Assembly: GCF_002807685.1 (NCBI RefSeq)
Contig: NZ_PEAX01000001.1
Coordinates: 62,001-126,000, forward strand
Reading direction: 5' to 3'
Length of the DNA: 64,000 bases
From: Neoalteromonas flava
GTDB lineage: Bacteria; Pseudomonadota; Gammaproteobacteria; Enterobacterales; Alteromonadaceae
Shown here: positions 27,739 to 37,452 of the stretch, piece after piece
Layout: the number at the start of each line of letters is the position of its first letter
How positions within the stretch are numbered: position 1 is the stretch's first letter
Program-made: the position numbers and the translations under genes
Notes under the pieces: generated by a model
The model's input: only the letters and a program-made list of their open reading frames with translations
Told to the model about the DNA's origin: nothing
Database searches by the model: none

Positions 27739-28059
27739 ATGTCAAGCAACCCCCTAGTTTACTCCACCGAAACCGGAAAAATTAAGCCCAAAACCCCTAG
27801 CAAAGCCGTTGATAAAGGCGATGGCATTGTGCGCATCCACCGCGAAACCAAAGGCCGCAAAGGCAAAGGTATGTCTATCATTAAAGGGCTTGGTCTTGCC
27901 GAACCTGAGCTAAAAGCCTTATGCAAAACGTTAAAACAGCAGTGTGGCTGTGGTGGGTCAGTGAAAAATGGCAGTATTGAGATCCAAGGCGACGTGCGCG
28001 AGAAGCTGAAAGATCTATTGCAAAAGCAAGGCTTTACAGTAAAACTAGCCGGTGGTTAA
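27739..28059 (+). CDS. yciH: YciH, SUI1-family translation factor
   Basis: A 106-residue homologue of eukaryotic initiation factor eIF1 (SUI1 fold). The core GKGMSIIKGLGLAEPELKAL, the Cys/Gly-rich turn QQCGCGGSVKNG and the C-terminal strand EIQGDVREKLKDLL are all present. E. coli YciH (108 residues) helps reject aberrant initiation complexes and may inhibit translation under stress. The basic N-terminus is typical. It starts at ATG and is transcribed divergently from the STAS/phosphatase operon. It is monocistronic or followed by the receiver gene 91 bases on. Confidence 0.93.
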   Translation: MSSNPLVYSTETGKIKPKTPSKAVDKGDGIVRIHRETKGRKGKGMSIIKGLGLAEPELKALCKTLKQQCGCGGSVKNGSIEIQGDVREKLKDLLQKQGFTVKLAGG

Positions 28060-28150
28060 TACACCTAGCGTGTTGCTTGTAAAGACTTTCGTCTACACTT
28101 TAAGTATTGCCGTTAGTGCAACCCCGTGCGCTATATAACTTGGACACATT

Positions 28151-28951
28151 ATGGACAAACTTTCGATTTCAGATTTAAGCCTTTTGTTGGTTGAGCCGTC
28201 AGATACTCAGCGTAAAATAATCACATCACTGCTTCTGAAAGAAAAAGTGAAAGAAATTGATGCTGTGTCAACGGTTGCTGAAGCCGTTGCGGCGTTGAAA
28301 AACCACGCAGCCGATTTGGTCGTTAGTGCCATGTACTTTGAAGATGGCACAGGACTGGATTTACTCAAAATCATCAAAGAAACCGAGAGCATTGCGGCAA
28401 CACCTTTTATGTTGGTATCGAGCGAAAATCGCTTGTCGAAGCTAGAACAATTTAAACAAGCCGGGGTCGCCGCTATCTTGCCCAAGCCCTTCGAGCCCTT
28501 GCATCTCTCGCGCGCGCTCAATGCCAGTTTAGATCTCATTAACACCGATGAATTAGAGCTCGATTTATTTGATATTCATGATGTTAGGGTTCTGTTGGTG
28601 GATGATAGTAAACTTGCGCGTAATCATATACGCCGCGTTCTTGAAGGCATGGGGTTACGCAAGATCCGCGAGGCTGAAAATGGTGCGTTAGCGCTAACCT
28701 ATTTGAAAGACGAATCATTTGATTTAGTGGTTACCGACTACAACATGCCAGAAATGGATGGTCGCGAGTTGTCCGAGTTCATCCGCTTTAATCCAGAAAC
28801 TACCCATATCCCAATCATCATGGTCACCTCCGAATCACAGGATAGCGCTCATATGGCGAACATTCAGCAAACTGGGGTAAACGCGCTGTGTGATAAACCG
28901 TTCGAGGCGAATGAAGTACGGGCAATGCTAGTCGCCCTGCTGAGTGAATAA
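28151..28951 (+). CDS. Double-receiver response regulator without output domain
   Basis: Two CheY-like domains in 266 residues. The second (about 145-266) is complete: VDDSK acidic pair, phospho-acceptor Asp196 in VVTDYNMPEMDG, Thr in MVTSES and Lys in CDKPF. The first (about 8-125) keeps the fold and the Lys in LPKPF, but the acceptor position is Ala60 (DLVVSAMYFEDG) and the acidic pair is EPSD, so it should not be phosphorylated in the usual way. No DNA-binding or enzymatic domain is present, so it presumably acts by protein contact. The start is ATG. The aromatic-pathway leader begins just after it but is unrelated. Confidence 0.9.
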   Translation: MDKLSISDLSLLLVEPSDTQRKIITSLLLKEKVKEIDAVSTVAEAVAALKNHAADLVVSAMYFEDGTGLDLLKIIKETESIAATPFMLVSSENRLSKLEQFKQAGVAAILPKPFEPLHLSRALNASLDLINTDELELDLFDIHDVRVLLVDDSKLARNHIRRVLEGMGLRKIREAENGALALTYLKDESFDLVVTDYNMPEMDGRELSEFIRFNPETTHIPIIMVTSESQDSAHMANIQQTGVNALCDKPFEANEVRAMLVALLSE

Positions 28952-28958
28952 TTAAGCA

Positions 28959-28987
28959 TTGACAAGGCTCGGGCATCCACATAAAGT
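28959..28987 (+). promoter_or_regulatory. Probable pheA leader promoter
   Basis: A perfect TTGACA (28959-28964) and TAAAGT (28982-28987) are 17 bases apart. The start of transcription would fall at about 28994, that is at the ATG of the leader peptide, so either the leader peptide is read from a nearly leaderless mRNA or a further promoter exists upstream. Confidence 0.6.
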
Positions 28988-28993
28988 CAAAGC

Positions 28994-29050
28994 ATGCAAA
29001 GAATAACTATCACCACTCGCTTTTTTACTTTTATGTCTGTAAGAGATTAG
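28994..29050 (+). CDS. pheL: Phe-codon leader peptide of pheA (PheL-like)
   Basis: An 18-codon frame, MQRITITTRFFTFMSVRD, ends in TAG 73 bases before the pheA ATG. Three of four consecutive codons at 29021-29032 are TTT (Phe-Phe-Thr-Phe), the feature expected of a ribosome-stalling leader that senses charged tRNA-Phe. A strong terminator follows at 29078-29104. In E. coli pheA is controlled the same way by PheL. The peptide is not similar in sequence beyond the Phe run, and no clear Shine-Dalgarno precedes it. Confidence 0.75.
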   Translation: MQRITITTRFFTFMSVRD

Positions 29051-29104
29051 GCAGGGTGGTGCCGTATTTTTAACTAAAACCTCCCACTAGGGAGGTTTTT
29101 TTTT
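29048..29104 (+). promoter_or_regulatory. Transcription attenuator of pheA
   Basis: AACCTCCC-ACTA-GGGAGGTT (29078-29097) followed by a run of T to 29104 is an intrinsic terminator placed between the Phe leader peptide and pheA. GGCAGGGTGGTGCC upstream (29050-29063) can form a competing or pause hairpin. The layout indicates termination when Phe-tRNA is plentiful. Confidence 0.75.
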
Positions 29105-29122
29105 GACAATAAAGGATTGTCT

Positions 29123-30304
29123 ATGCCAACTGACGCTCTTGAGCCTTTGCGCTTATCCATCACCGAATTGGATACTAAACTACTTGAACTGCTGGCCGAG
29201 CGCCGTCAATTTACTAATCAGGTAGCAGAAACAAAAATCAAGCACCACATTCCGGTGCGCGATCAAAAGCGTGAAGAGCAGTTACTGGTGCGCTTGATCC
29301 AGCAAGGTAAAGCTGTCGGACTAGACCCTCACTACGTTACGCAAATTTTTCATGTGATCATTGAAGACTCGGTATTAAACCAGCAGGCAATGTTAGCTGC
29401 CCGAGCTAATCCGGGTAGTTCGCTGCCGCTAAACCGCGTAGCTTTTTTGGGCGATAAGGGTTCGTACAGCTATTTGGCCACACAAAAATACTTTAGTCGA
29501 CGCGCAGGTGAGTTACTCGAAATTGGTTGTCAAAGCTTTGCCGAGATCATTCATAAGGTAGAGAATAATGAAGCTGACTACGCCGTCTTACCCATTGAGA
29601 ATACGTCTTCAGGCAGTATTAACGAAGTTTATGATCAACTGCAACATACCTCGTTAAGCATCGTTGGCGAACTTACCCACCCGATCCGCCATAGCCTATT
29701 GGTGAGCAGCGATACTTCAGTAGCAGCGATCAAAGTCTTGTATGCCCACCCGCAGGTATTTGCCCAGTGTAGTCACTTTTTGGCTGAACTCGGCAGTGTC
29801 GAAGTAAAACCCTGTGACAGTACCTCTGCGGCGATGATCAAAGTCAATGAATTGCAAGATCCCAGTGTGGCGGCCATTGGCAGTGAAGCTGGCGGCTCAC
29901 TGTATGGATTGCACGCAATTAAATCCAACCTAGCCAACCAAAAAGAAAACCATTCACGTTTTATCGTTGTTTCGCGTAAAGCGGTGAGTGTGCCGTTGCA
30001 GGTGCCCGCGAAGACCACAGTAGTTATGTCTACGGTACAAAAACCCGGGGCATTGGTGGAGGCCCTACTGGTATTAAAAGACAACGCGATCAACATGACC
30101 AAGCTGGAATCGCGTCCAATCCCTGGCAATCCATGGGAAGAAATGTTTTATTTGGATGTGGATGGCAATATCGAAGACGGCCCTATGCAAAACGCACTGG
30201 AGCAATTAAGTAAGATTACGCGCTATTTTAAAGTACTCGGTTGTTATCCTAGCGAAGAAATCAGTCCAACACGGGTCGCTGCTGTCAATGCACTGGCGGA
30301 TTAA
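29123..30304 (+). CDS. pheA: PheA, chorismate mutase/prephenate dehydratase
   Basis: A bifunctional enzyme that takes chorismate through prephenate to phenylpyruvate. An N-terminal AroQ-type chorismate mutase (about 1-90, LRLSITELDTKLLELLAERR) is followed by prephenate dehydratase (about 105-285, FLGDKGSYSYLATQKYF and the catalytic NTSSGSINEVYDQL). A C-terminal ACT domain (GALVEALLVLKDN, then LESRP) binds Phe for feedback inhibition. The 393 residues compare with 386 in E. coli. I chose ATG 29123 with AGGA six bases upstream; the TTG two codons earlier lies inside the ribosome site. Controlled by the upstream attenuator. Confidence 0.96.
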   Translation: MPTDALEPLRLSITELDTKLLELLAERRQFTNQVAETKIKHHIPVRDQKREEQLLVRLIQQGKAVGLDPHYVTQIFHVIIEDSVLNQQAMLAARANPGSSLPLNRVAFLGDKGSYSYLATQKYFSRRAGELLEIGCQSFAEIIHKVENNEADYAVLPIENTSSGSINEVYDQLQHTSLSIVGELTHPIRHSLLVSSDTSVAAIKVLYAHPQVFAQCSHFLAELGSVEVKPCDSTSAAMIKVNELQDPSVAAIGSEAGGSLYGLHAIKSNLANQKENHSRFIVVSRKAVSVPLQVPAKTTVVMSTVQKPGALVEALLVLKDNAINMTKLESRPIPGNPWEEMFYLDVDGNIEDGPMQNALEQLSKITRYFKVLGCYPSEEISPTRVAAVNALAD

Positions 30305-30313
30305 TCCGCCAGT
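30292..30313. terminator. Perfect palindrome between convergent pheA and chemoreceptor genes
   Basis: ACTGGCGGA-TTAA-TCCGCCAGT is a 22-base perfect palindrome that includes the pheA stop codon. It can form the same hairpin in transcripts from both sides. There is no T tract, so termination would be weak; transcript 3'-end protection is another possibility. Confidence 0.4.
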
Positions 30314-30332
30314 AGCAGTTCGGTAAATTCAG

Positions 30333-32654
30333 TTAAACTTTGAAACGATCGACCAGCGCATTAGCCTGAGCTGCAATGCGCGCCAAATCTCCTGCAGCAG
30401 CACTAGTTTGTGTTGCACCCTGCTCCACATCAGCGGCCATATCAGAAATCTGGGTAATGCTCTCCGTCACTGAATCAGACGTGGTATCTTGCTCAGTGGT
30501 CGCGGATGCTACCGTGTCAGTCATTTCTTGCACTTTATTGATCGTATCAGCAAGCTCATTCATTGCTACCGTCACCAAGTCTACCAAATGAATACCACCA
30601 TCGGCTGCTGCTGCAGCTCGCTCCATGGCGTTGACCGACTTATCCGACGACATATTCATTTTTTCTACGATTTTAGAGATTTCCACCGTATTTTCCTGTG
30701 ACCGCGTAGCAAGTGCTCGAACTTCATCGGCTACCACAGAGAAACCACGCCCTGCCTCGCCAGCACGCGCCGCTTCGATTGCAGCATTAAGTGCCAACAA
30801 GTTGGTTTGGTCAGCAATACTGGTGATGACATTGAGTACAGTAGTGATTTGATTCACTTCAGCTTTCAATGAAGTAATAACTTCACTGGAGTCGCGGATC
30901 AAATCAACCAAGAGTTTAATGTTATCAGCCGCCATATCCGCCCGTTCCATATTTTCGTCCAGACTGGATTTCGCTTTCACGCTGAAATCGCGAGTTGTCA
31001 CGGTGGAGTCTGCCACTTCTGCTATCGAGGCTGAAAGTTCCTGCATGGCAGATGCAACCATATGGGTTTGGTCACGCTGCTCTTTTGACGTTTTCTCGCT
31101 TTGTTCGGTAATGGCACTGAGCTCCTCAGACGCCGAGGCAAGTGAATGAGCATCTTCTTTTACTTGGGAAACTAAATCACGAATTTGCCCAATGAATGTA
31201 TTAAACGCACGGACCACGCGATCAATTTCAGGAATATTACTTTCGTTGAGGCGAATGGTTAAATCACCCTCACCCGTGGTTAGGCCCTCGCAGGTATCAC
31301 CGAGCTTGTTAATAGGTGCCGCAAGGGTCCGTGCCATAAAGATGGCCACACCAGCGCCAATCAATAGGATAATAAAGCCCACTATGGAAACCGACGTAGT
31401 TAACGAAGCAGACAACTCAGCCGCCGGGCGCAAGGCTTCTTCTTCATCAATTTCTGCTAGCAGAGCATAGGTAGAATCACCAATTGTGATTGGCGCATAC
31501 GCCGAATACACCGCCACATCGCGATAATCAGTGACGATATCAAAACCAGACTGCCCACGTAAAGCGGCTTGTGCGCTGGCGGTGCGCACCGGTTGAATGC
31601 CAACAGTCGTGCCGCTAGATCGCGCATTTTTAGCCACATTGGGGTACTTTTCGCCGACCGCGGCATAATACGCTTCTGGCGATTCCAAAAAAAAGCGACT
31701 TTCCGTGAGCAGCAGCCCGGCAGGATTAACAAGATAGGTTTCACCAGACTCACCAAAGCCGCGTTTTTGCCATTCCTGCCCATGAGTAAGGATTTCGTTG
31801 ATCCGATCCAGGGGAGCTTGGAAAATTAATACGGCAATCGCCTGCCCGTTGTCGTAAATCGGCGACGCAATAAACCCTGCTAATGCGTTATAGGAAGGCA
31901 AGTAGGGTTTCAATTCAGTGAAAAATATTTGATCGCCTTCACTTGCCGCCGCGGCCAATTTAAAGGCTTCGCCAATACCCGTATTCGCATAAGGCCCAGA
32001 ACGCAAACTGGTGGCGTAATCCAACTCTTTATATACGCTATACACGATATTACCTGTCGCAATATCGGCAATAAAGATATCGTAGTAACCAAATTCTTGT
32101 AAAAACTGACGGATCGTGGGGTGATATTGCGCGTGCAAACGTGCATATTCAGTACCATTGGACAAGCCAACTAAGCCGTCCTTTTCGCCAATCTCATAGC
32201 TCGACCCCGCAATAAAATCGTACTGTAGCGATTGTGCATTGGCGTTCAAACCAGTCACTAAAGCCGTTGGATCTCTTAATGCTTCGTTATTGCGCTCTTC
32301 ATATAAGCGGGCAAAATCATTGGTGTAATAACTTTGCAATGCTGCGCGCTCACCGCTGCTAAGGGTCGAACGCTGTGATGAATACTGGTTAAACGCAGGG
32401 ATAAAGGCTTTCGCTGCCTCTATGATGTAAGGTTCGCTGGATTTCACCCTGATCTGTGATTCAATGGTATGGAAATAGCCTTCGACCGCTTCGGCTACTT
32501 GGGTGTTCTCGATAGTAAGCTTTTCTCGGGCTGATTTTTCAAGCGCTGCGGTAGACTCTGACACCGCCGTATTTAATGACAGCACAGCGGTTAATAAAAT
32601 TGCACCAAAAACCACTGACAATACGGTTATCAATAATCTTAACTTAAATGTCAT
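30333..32654 (-). CDS. Methyl-accepting chemotaxis protein with periplasmic Cache sensor
   Basis: A 773-residue chemoreceptor. The first membrane helix (about 8-28) leads into a large periplasmic sensor of about 390 residues. Its features ([41 protein letters not shown]) fit a double-Cache-type ligand-binding region. The second membrane helix is [24 protein letters not shown] domain and the cytoplasmic coiled coil follow, and the hairpin tip [21 protein letters not shown] contacts CheA and CheW. There is no C-terminal pentapeptide for CheR docking. The ligand is unknown. The start is ATG. It sits between pheA and tyrA but nothing links it to aromatic metabolism. Confidence 0.94.
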   Translation of the reverse strand: MTFKLRLLITVLSVVFGAILLTAVLSLNTAVSESTAALEKSAREKLTIENTQVAEAVEGYFHTIESQIRVKSSEPYIIEAAKAFIPAFNQYSSQRSTLSSGERAALQSYYTNDFARLYEERNNEALRDPTALVTGLNANAQSLQYDFIAGSSYEIGEKDGLVGLSNGTEYARLHAQYHPTIRQFLQEFGYYDIFIADIATGNIVYSVYKELDYATSLRSGPYANTGIGEAFKLAAAASEGDQIFFTELKPYLPSYNALAGFIASPIYDNGQAIAVLIFQAPLDRINEILTHGQEWQKRGFGESGETYLVNPAGLLLTESRFFLESPEAYYAAVGEKYPNVAKNARSSGTTVGIQPVRTASAQAALRGQSGFDIVTDYRDVAVYSAYAPITIGDSTYALLAEIDEEEALRPAAELSASLTTSVSIVGFIILLIGAGVAIFMARTLAAPINKLGDTCEGLTTGEGDLTIRLNESNIPEIDRVVRAFNTFIGQIRDLVSQVKEDAHSLASASEELSAITEQSEKTSKEQRDQTHMVASAMQELSASIAEVADSTVTTRDFSVKAKSSLDENMERADMAADNIKLLVDLIRDSSEVITSLKAEVNQITTVLNVITSIADQTNLLALNAAIEAARAGEAGRGFSVVADEVRALATRSQENTVEISKIVEKMNMSSDKSVNAMERAAAAADGGIHLVDLVTVAMNELADTINKVQEMTDTVASATTEQDTTSDSVTESITQISDMAADVEQGATQTSAAAGDLARIAAQANALVDRFKV

Positions 32655-32742
32655 ACACGAGCCCTTATTTCTACTGAAAACTACTTCACTTAAAGGATTA
32701 ACCTATAGTAAATACCAATACCACAAGGTCTGACCAGTTTAT

Positions 32743-33888
32743 TTACTTCTGCCAACGCAGCATCTGGTCATCATCGGCTTTAAGCAGCAGTTTCTTGCTG
32801 TCTACCAGGCATTGCTTGGCATACTCACCAAACCAACCGCCTATTTGCATAAACTGCTTGATAAAGGCTGCTTTATCACCATTTTCTAACACCGCAAGGG
32901 CCTCAGTAAAACGCTCGGAAAAGCGTTTTAGTAAAGCGATATTGCGCCGATCATTGAAGATAATATCGGCATACAATTCAGGGTCTTGAGCGAAAAGTCG
33001 ACCCACCATAGCTAATTCTAGACGATAAATAGGAGAACTAAAGTTTGTTAGTAATTGTAGGTTGGGATTTTCATGTTGCAAGTGCGAGCCGTACACGAAA
33101 GTATTAAAGTGGCGCATTACTTGGATAAAGGCCATTGATGAATCATGCGCTTCAGCCGTTGCCTCCTGTACCTTTGCGCCCCAAATGATCATCTGCTCGA
33201 TGAGCCATTGATACTGCTTTGCACCGCGGCCATCACATACCACTACGACTTGCTTCACCATGCCGACCGAATCAGGGCCAAACATGGGATGTAGCCCCAC
33301 CACAGGGCCGCTGTGTTGAGCCAACATGGCATTTAATGGCGCTTGTTTAATACTGGTAATATCAGCCAAAACACAATGCGGGGGTAATTGAGGAAGCTGT
33401 TGTATCACCTTTTCGGTTAGCGTAATCGGTACACAAATCAACACCAAGTCAGCTTTACTGAAGTGTTGTTCGGCATTGTCCCAATCATCTTTTTCAACGA
33501 CGCTAACCGTATAATGACTGCGTCGAAACAACTCAGTAAAGATGCGCCCAAGAGCACCAGCTCCGCCTACCACAACCACGTGGCTAATGGCTGGATTTGC
33601 TTTTAGAAATTCGCCATCTTGCGTAGCGTATGATTCGCGCATGATGCGGCGTAAAAGATCCTCAACCATATTGGCTGAAACACCTTCATCTTCTGCCTGC
33701 TGACGGCGTTTTGCAATTAGCTCCGCTTCACGCTCTGGCACATAAATAGGCATCCCCGTTTGGCTTTTGACTTTGCCGACTTGGGCTGTCACCTGAGCAC
33801 GGCGACGCAACAAATCAACCAGTTGGGTATCCAACTCGTCGATTTGTTCCCGTAATGCCGCTAATGTAGCCGCTGGTGTTTTTTCCAT
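32743..33888 (-). CDS. tyrA: TyrA, chorismate mutase/prephenate dehydrogenase
   Basis: A bifunctional enzyme from chorismate to 4-hydroxyphenylpyruvate for tyrosine synthesis. An N-terminal AroQ chorismate mutase (about 8-90, [19 protein letters not shown]) is joined to an NAD-dependent prephenate dehydrogenase. The nucleotide-binding motif reads [14 protein letters not shown], and the substrate region is [16 protein letters not shown]. The 381 residues match E. coli TyrA (373). The start is ATG, one base after the aroF stop, so the two are cotranscribed and probably translationally coupled. Confidence 0.96.
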   Translation of the reverse strand: MEKTPAATLAALREQIDELDTQLVDLLRRRAQVTAQVGKVKSQTGMPIYVPEREAELIAKRRQQAEDEGVSANMVEDLLRRIMRESYATQDGEFLKANPAISHVVVVGGAGALGRIFTELFRRSHYTVSVVEKDDWDNAEQHFSKADLVLICVPITLTEKVIQQLPQLPPHCVLADITSIKQAPLNAMLAQHSGPVVGLHPMFGPDSVGMVKQVVVVCDGRGAKQYQWLIEQMIIWGAKVQEATAEAHDSSMAFIQVMRHFNTFVYGSHLQHENPNLQLLTNFSSPIYRLELAMVGRLFAQDPELYADIIFNDRRNIALLKRFSERFTEALAVLENGDKAAFIKQFMQIGGWFGEYAKQCLVDSKKLLLKADDDQMLRWQK

Positions 33889-33889
33889 A

Positions 33890-34981
33890 TCAAAGTTGAC
33901 TGGTGAATTTACTTTGCCGCATCGGGAGCACCGTAATTAAACGCTCCCGTGCCTGTGAAATCACTGCCTCTGTGGTCACCCAATCGATACAGCCATCAGT
34001 TATCGACACACCGTGCTGTAATGCATCACGGGCAATGCCATCACTTTTCTGATTGCCTGCGTTGATGTGGCTTTCCAGCATAATACCAATAATTGATTGA
34101 TTTCCCTCAAGGATTTGATTAACCACATTTTGCGCCACCAAGGGTTGCCGGCGATAATCCTTCGACGAATTAGCGTGACTACAATCAACCACTAAACTGG
34201 CTGGCAGGTTAGCTTCTCTAAGTTCGCGTTCACATTCGGCCACACAAACACTGTCGTAGTTAGGCTGCTTGCCACCGCGTAAAATGATATGTCCGTCTGG
34301 GTTACCTTGGGTTTTGATGATACTCACCTGCCCTTGTTTATTAATCCCCATAAAGCTATGCCCTGATGCCGCCGATTTAAGCGCATTGATTGCAATCTCT
34401 AAACTGCCATCAGTACCATTTTTAAAGCCCACCGGCATTGACAATCCACTGGCCATTTCACGGTGTGTTTGTGACTCACTCGTGCGCGCGCCAATTGCAG
34501 CCCAGCTGAACAACTCTGCCAAATATTGCGGACTAATAGGGTCTAAGGCCTCTGTCGCCAATGGCAACTCCAGTTCAGCCAACCAAATCAACAGTTCACG
34601 GGCTTTGCGTAAGCCGGCTTCAATATCAAAAGTACCGTCTAAATGCGGATCATTAATCAGCCCTTTCCACCCTGTGGTTGTGCGCGGCTTCTCAAAATAT
34701 ACCCGCATGACTATATATAGACTGTCTTTGCAGGTTTCGTGTAATTCTTTTAACTTTAACGCATACTCCTTCGCGGCCTCGGTGTCGTGGATCGAACAGG
34801 GTCCACAGACCACCAGCATGCGATGATCGCGACGATGAATAATGTCGGAAATAACCTGTCTTGACTGCGCAATCGCTTGCAACGCCTTGTCGCTTACGGG
34901 CAACTCGTTCGCCAATTCCTCGGGAGTCAGCAAGACTTCTTCAGAGCTAACATGAATATTATTTATGGTGTCCTTGAACAT
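33890..34981 (-). CDS. aroF: DAHP synthase (AroF-type), first step of the shikimate pathway
   Basis: It condenses phosphoenolpyruvate with erythrose 4-phosphate to DAHP. Class I DAHP synthase hallmarks are present: [50 protein letters not shown] (a continuous segment described here in part) and the metal ligands in [10 protein letters not shown]. The 363 residues match E. coli AroF (356). Position directly before tyrA indicates the tyrosine-sensitive isoform; sequence alone cannot separate AroF from AroG and AroH. The start is ATG. A TyrR-like box lies about 80 bases upstream. Confidence 0.92.
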   Translation of the reverse strand: MFKDTINNIHVSSEEVLLTPEELANELPVSDKALQAIAQSRQVISDIIHRRDHRMLVVCGPCSIHDTEAAKEYALKLKELHETCKDSLYIVMRVYFEKPRTTTGWKGLINDPHLDGTFDIEAGLRKARELLIWLAELELPLATEALDPISPQYLAELFSWAAIGARTSESQTHREMASGLSMPVGFKNGTDGSLEIAINALKSAASGHSFMGINKQGQVSIIKTQGNPDGHIILRGGKQPNYDSVCVAECERELREANLPASLVVDCSHANSSKDYRRQPLVAQNVVNQILEGNQSIIGIMLESHINAGNQKSDGIARDALQHGVSITDGCIDWVTTEAVISQARERLITVLPMRQSKFTSQL

Positions 34982-35059
34982 TGAAATCTCAGTAAAAATT
35001 AGAAAATAAAAGCATTAATTCCATTGCAGCGAATGTGCGAGGGTGAGGCGTTCTGTCTT

Positions 35060-35077
35060 TGTATTATTATGTTTACA
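35060..35077 (-). promoter_or_regulatory. TyrR-like box upstream of aroF-tyrA
   Basis: On the minus strand TGTAAA-CATAAT-AATACA matches the TyrR consensus TGTAAA-N6-TTTACA in 10 of 12 defined bases. It is 79 bases before the aroF ATG and overlaps a plausible -10 region (TAATAC, with TTTACT 18 bases upstream). A second, larger inverted repeat TGTTTAC-N9-GTAAACA shares its right half. The remainder of 34982-35337 holds a hairpin at 35291 and nothing else identified. Confidence 0.5.
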
Positions 35078-35290
35078 ACCAGCCAGTAAACATTTGCCAG
35101 CAATCCTTGACTTTTTATCAATTCGAGCAGCGATTAGCAAGTGAAAATCCGGTAAAAGGCAAAGTTTATTTGTGCCATGGCATTAAAGCTGATTATTACT
35201 TTAAACACTGGAATTGTAATGCCTTATATGTAAACACCGTTCGTAGCGATTCGAAAACTTGAGGAAGTGGTTTTACAGTGCAGAGTGTGC

Positions 35291-35322
35291 GCAGTGCGAC
35301 TAGCATAGGTTAGTCGCACTGC
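35291..35322. terminator. Perfect 12-base-stem hairpin after the AbgT gene
   Basis: GCAGTGCGACTA / TAGTCGCACTGC with an eight-base loop lies 16 bases downstream of the AbgT-family stop on the minus strand. There is no T tract on the minus strand and only CTTT on the plus strand. It is probably a terminator or 3'-end stabiliser for the AbgT transcript. Confidence 0.45.
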
Positions 35323-35337
35323 TTTGGAGGTCGCTTT

Positions 35338-36879
35338 TTAACCTGCGGCCGGATAGACGTAACTTGCTTGGATGCCAAGTGGAATATCTAAGCCCCAATA
35401 GGCTAGCAAGAATATAGTCCATAACAGCAAGATGGAAATGCTAAACGGCAACATCAGAGACAATAATGTACCAATCCCCGTGGACTTAACGTAGCGTTGA
35501 CAATACACCACCACCAACGGGAAATACGGCATCAATGGTGTAATGATATTTGACGAAGAATCACCTAAACGATAGGCGGCTTGGGTTAAATCCGGTGAAA
35601 TATTCAATTGCATCAACATGGGAACAAAAATCGGCCCCAGCAGAGCCCATTTCGCAGATGATGAACCAATAAACAGATTAACAAATGCTGTCAGGAAAAT
35701 GATCCCGACAATCGTTACCATACTCGGCAGCGCCATGGCTTTAAGCACTTGAGCACCCTCAATGGCTAGTAAGGCGCCTAAATTTGACTTCCCAAAGGCA
35801 TCGATAAATAACGCACAGAAAAAGGCCATAACAATGTAGTAGCTCATGCCCTGCATCGCCTTGGTCATACTGTCGATCATGTCTTTAGTTTTGGTGTACG
35901 TGCCCGACATATAGCCATAGACAATACCGGGGAGTAAGAAGAGCAGGAATATCAACGGTACAATTGATTGCATTACCGGCGCAGCAAAACTGGTTAACTC
36001 ACCATTTGCGTCGCGCATGGGTGAATCCGCAGGATACAAGATCAGTACTAAAGCAATAATGCCCAATACCATAGTCGCGGAGGCAAAACGTAATGCGCGG
36101 GTCTGGCGTGGGTCAAGATCGTCAAATTTAGGAATATCTGCCGGATCACCATCCACCTCGACATCTTTCAGTCGTGGTTCAATGACCTTGTCGGTTAAGT
36201 ACCACGCGATACTCACAATTAATAGCGTCGAAGCACTATTAAAGAACCAGTTGTTGAGCGGATTAATTTGGATAGCCGGATCAATAATCTGCGCTGCACT
36301 TTGGGTAAAGCTTTGTAGTAGAGGGTCAATCGCGGACGGAATAAAGTTGGCACAAAATCCACCACTTACACCCGCAAAGGCCGCAGCAATACCGGCTAAC
36401 GGATGACGCCCCATGGCGTAAAAGATAACCCCTGCCAGTGGAATAACTAAAACGTACCCAGCATCAGTGGCAGTGTGGCTAATGATCGCTACCAGTACTA
36501 CCATCGGCGTGAGCAAACTCTTTGGCGTCGCATCCAGCATTCGTTTTAAACCGGCACTGATAAAGCCCGAGTGCTCTGCGACCCCGACACCCAGCATTGC
36601 AACCAACACAACGCCCAAAGGAGCAAATCCGGTAAAGATCTTGACCATACGACTTAAAAAGTCAGCCATAGCATCACCGGTCAAGAGATTGTTAACCACG
36701 ACGGCTTGGCCAGTGCGCGGGTCAATGGTATCGAAACTAACACCAGATAGCGCAGCCGAGAGGGCCCATACAATTACTAAACAGATAAAAAAGATAATTG
36801 CCGGATCCGGCAGTTTGTTACCAACGACTTCGACTTTGTCGAGAGCGCGGGTTACCCAAGTAGAATTTGTTGTTGTCAT
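35338..36879 (-). CDS. AbgT-family transporter
   Basis: A 513-residue inner-membrane protein with about nine to eleven helices and two re-entrant hairpins. Family signatures include GVGVAEHSGFISAGLKRML, SHTATDAGYVLVIPLAG, FIGSSSAKWALLGPIFVPM and YRLGDSSSNIITPLMPYFP. E. coli AbgT imports p-aminobenzoyl-glutamate; related AbgT proteins export sulphonamides, so the substrate here is open. No abgA or abgB peptidase gene is adjacent. The start is ATG with AAGG six bases upstream. Monocistronic, with a hairpin after the stop. Confidence 0.93.
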   Translation of the reverse strand: MTTTNSTWVTRALDKVEVVGNKLPDPAIIFFICLVIVWALSAALSGVSFDTIDPRTGQAVVVNNLLTGDAMADFLSRMVKIFTGFAPLGVVLVAMLGVGVAEHSGFISAGLKRMLDATPKSLLTPMVVLVAIISHTATDAGYVLVIPLAGVIFYAMGRHPLAGIAAAFAGVSGGFCANFIPSAIDPLLQSFTQSAAQIIDPAIQINPLNNWFFNSASTLLIVSIAWYLTDKVIEPRLKDVEVDGDPADIPKFDDLDPRQTRALRFASATMVLGIIALVLILYPADSPMRDANGELTSFAAPVMQSIVPLIFLLFLLPGIVYGYMSGTYTKTKDMIDSMTKAMQGMSYYIVMAFFCALFIDAFGKSNLGALLAIEGAQVLKAMALPSMVTIVGIIFLTAFVNLFIGSSSAKWALLGPIFVPMLMQLNISPDLTQAAYRLGDSSSNIITPLMPYFPLVVVYCQRYVKSTGIGTLLSLMLPFSISILLLWTIFLLAYWGLDIPLGIQASYVYPAAG

Positions 36880-36948
36880 AGGTTGCCTTACGTCTATTAT
36901 TCTAGTTCTAATAAGCCGTTCTATTTAACCACAGCTCTTGGCAACTGG

Positions 36949-37452
36949 CTATTTTATAAAGATGGTTTTTGCCGGGACATCTTTTACAACAACCGCACCG
37001 GCCGCAATGATTGCCTCATCACCGATTCTTACGCCAGGCAAAATAGTGGCGTGTGCACCAATCCACACATTATTGCCAATATGGATCGGCGCCACATACT
37101 GCAAACCTGATAATCGGAGTTCTGGCTCCTTTGGATGCGTAGTTGCGGTTATCACACAATGCGGACCAACCATGACATTGCAACCAAAATGAATGTCCGT
37201 GCCATCCAAAATCGTAACACCATGATTGATAAACAAATGTTCCCCAGCATAGATATTGCCGCCATAGTCGCAGTGAAATCCCGCCTCAACTATCGCTCCC
37301 TTGGCATTCGGTAATAATTTTGTGAGCACGTTTCGACGTTCTGCTTTGGCATCAGGGCTGAGCTGATTGAGTTGAAAACACAATTGCTTAGCACGATGAC
37401 GGTACACTTTCTGTTCCGGATCATCTGGCGCTAACGTTTGATATTCAGGCAC
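36949..37452 (-). CDS. Maa/NodL-type hexapeptide acetyltransferase, clipped C-terminus
   Basis: A sugar or maltose O-acetyltransferase-like protein. The N-terminal helical mac domain (about 1-45) is followed by left-handed beta-helix repeats ([58 protein letters not shown], described by their ends). The catalytic His is in TATTHPKE. At 167 residues it is about 15-20 shorter than usual: the expected terminal G-N-P-A-K motif is cut by TAG, and the frame beyond the stop still reads PVAK. The start is GTG 37450-37452. Function may be weakened, but the active-site part is complete. Confidence 0.85.
   Translation of the reverse strand: MPEYQTLAPDDPEQKVYRHRAKQLCFQLNQLSPDAKAERRNVLTKLLPNAKGAIVEAGFHCDYGGNIYAGEHLFINHGVTILDGTDIHFGCNVMVGPHCVITATTHPKEPELRLSGLQYVAPIHIGNNVWIGAHATILPGVRIGDEAIIAAGAVVVKDVPAKTIFIK

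Noticed and set aside
29050..29065. AGGGTGGTGCCG upstream of pheA resembles the T-box motif
   Set aside because: Ten of 14 bases match, but the stem I specifier loop is absent, T-boxes are essentially unknown in gammaproteobacteria, and the Phe-codon leader peptide explains the attenuator.
35059..35262. 67-codon plus-strand open frame upstream of aroF
   Set aside because: It starts at TTG without a ribosome site, covers the TyrR-like box and the aroF promoter, and shows no recognisable domain.
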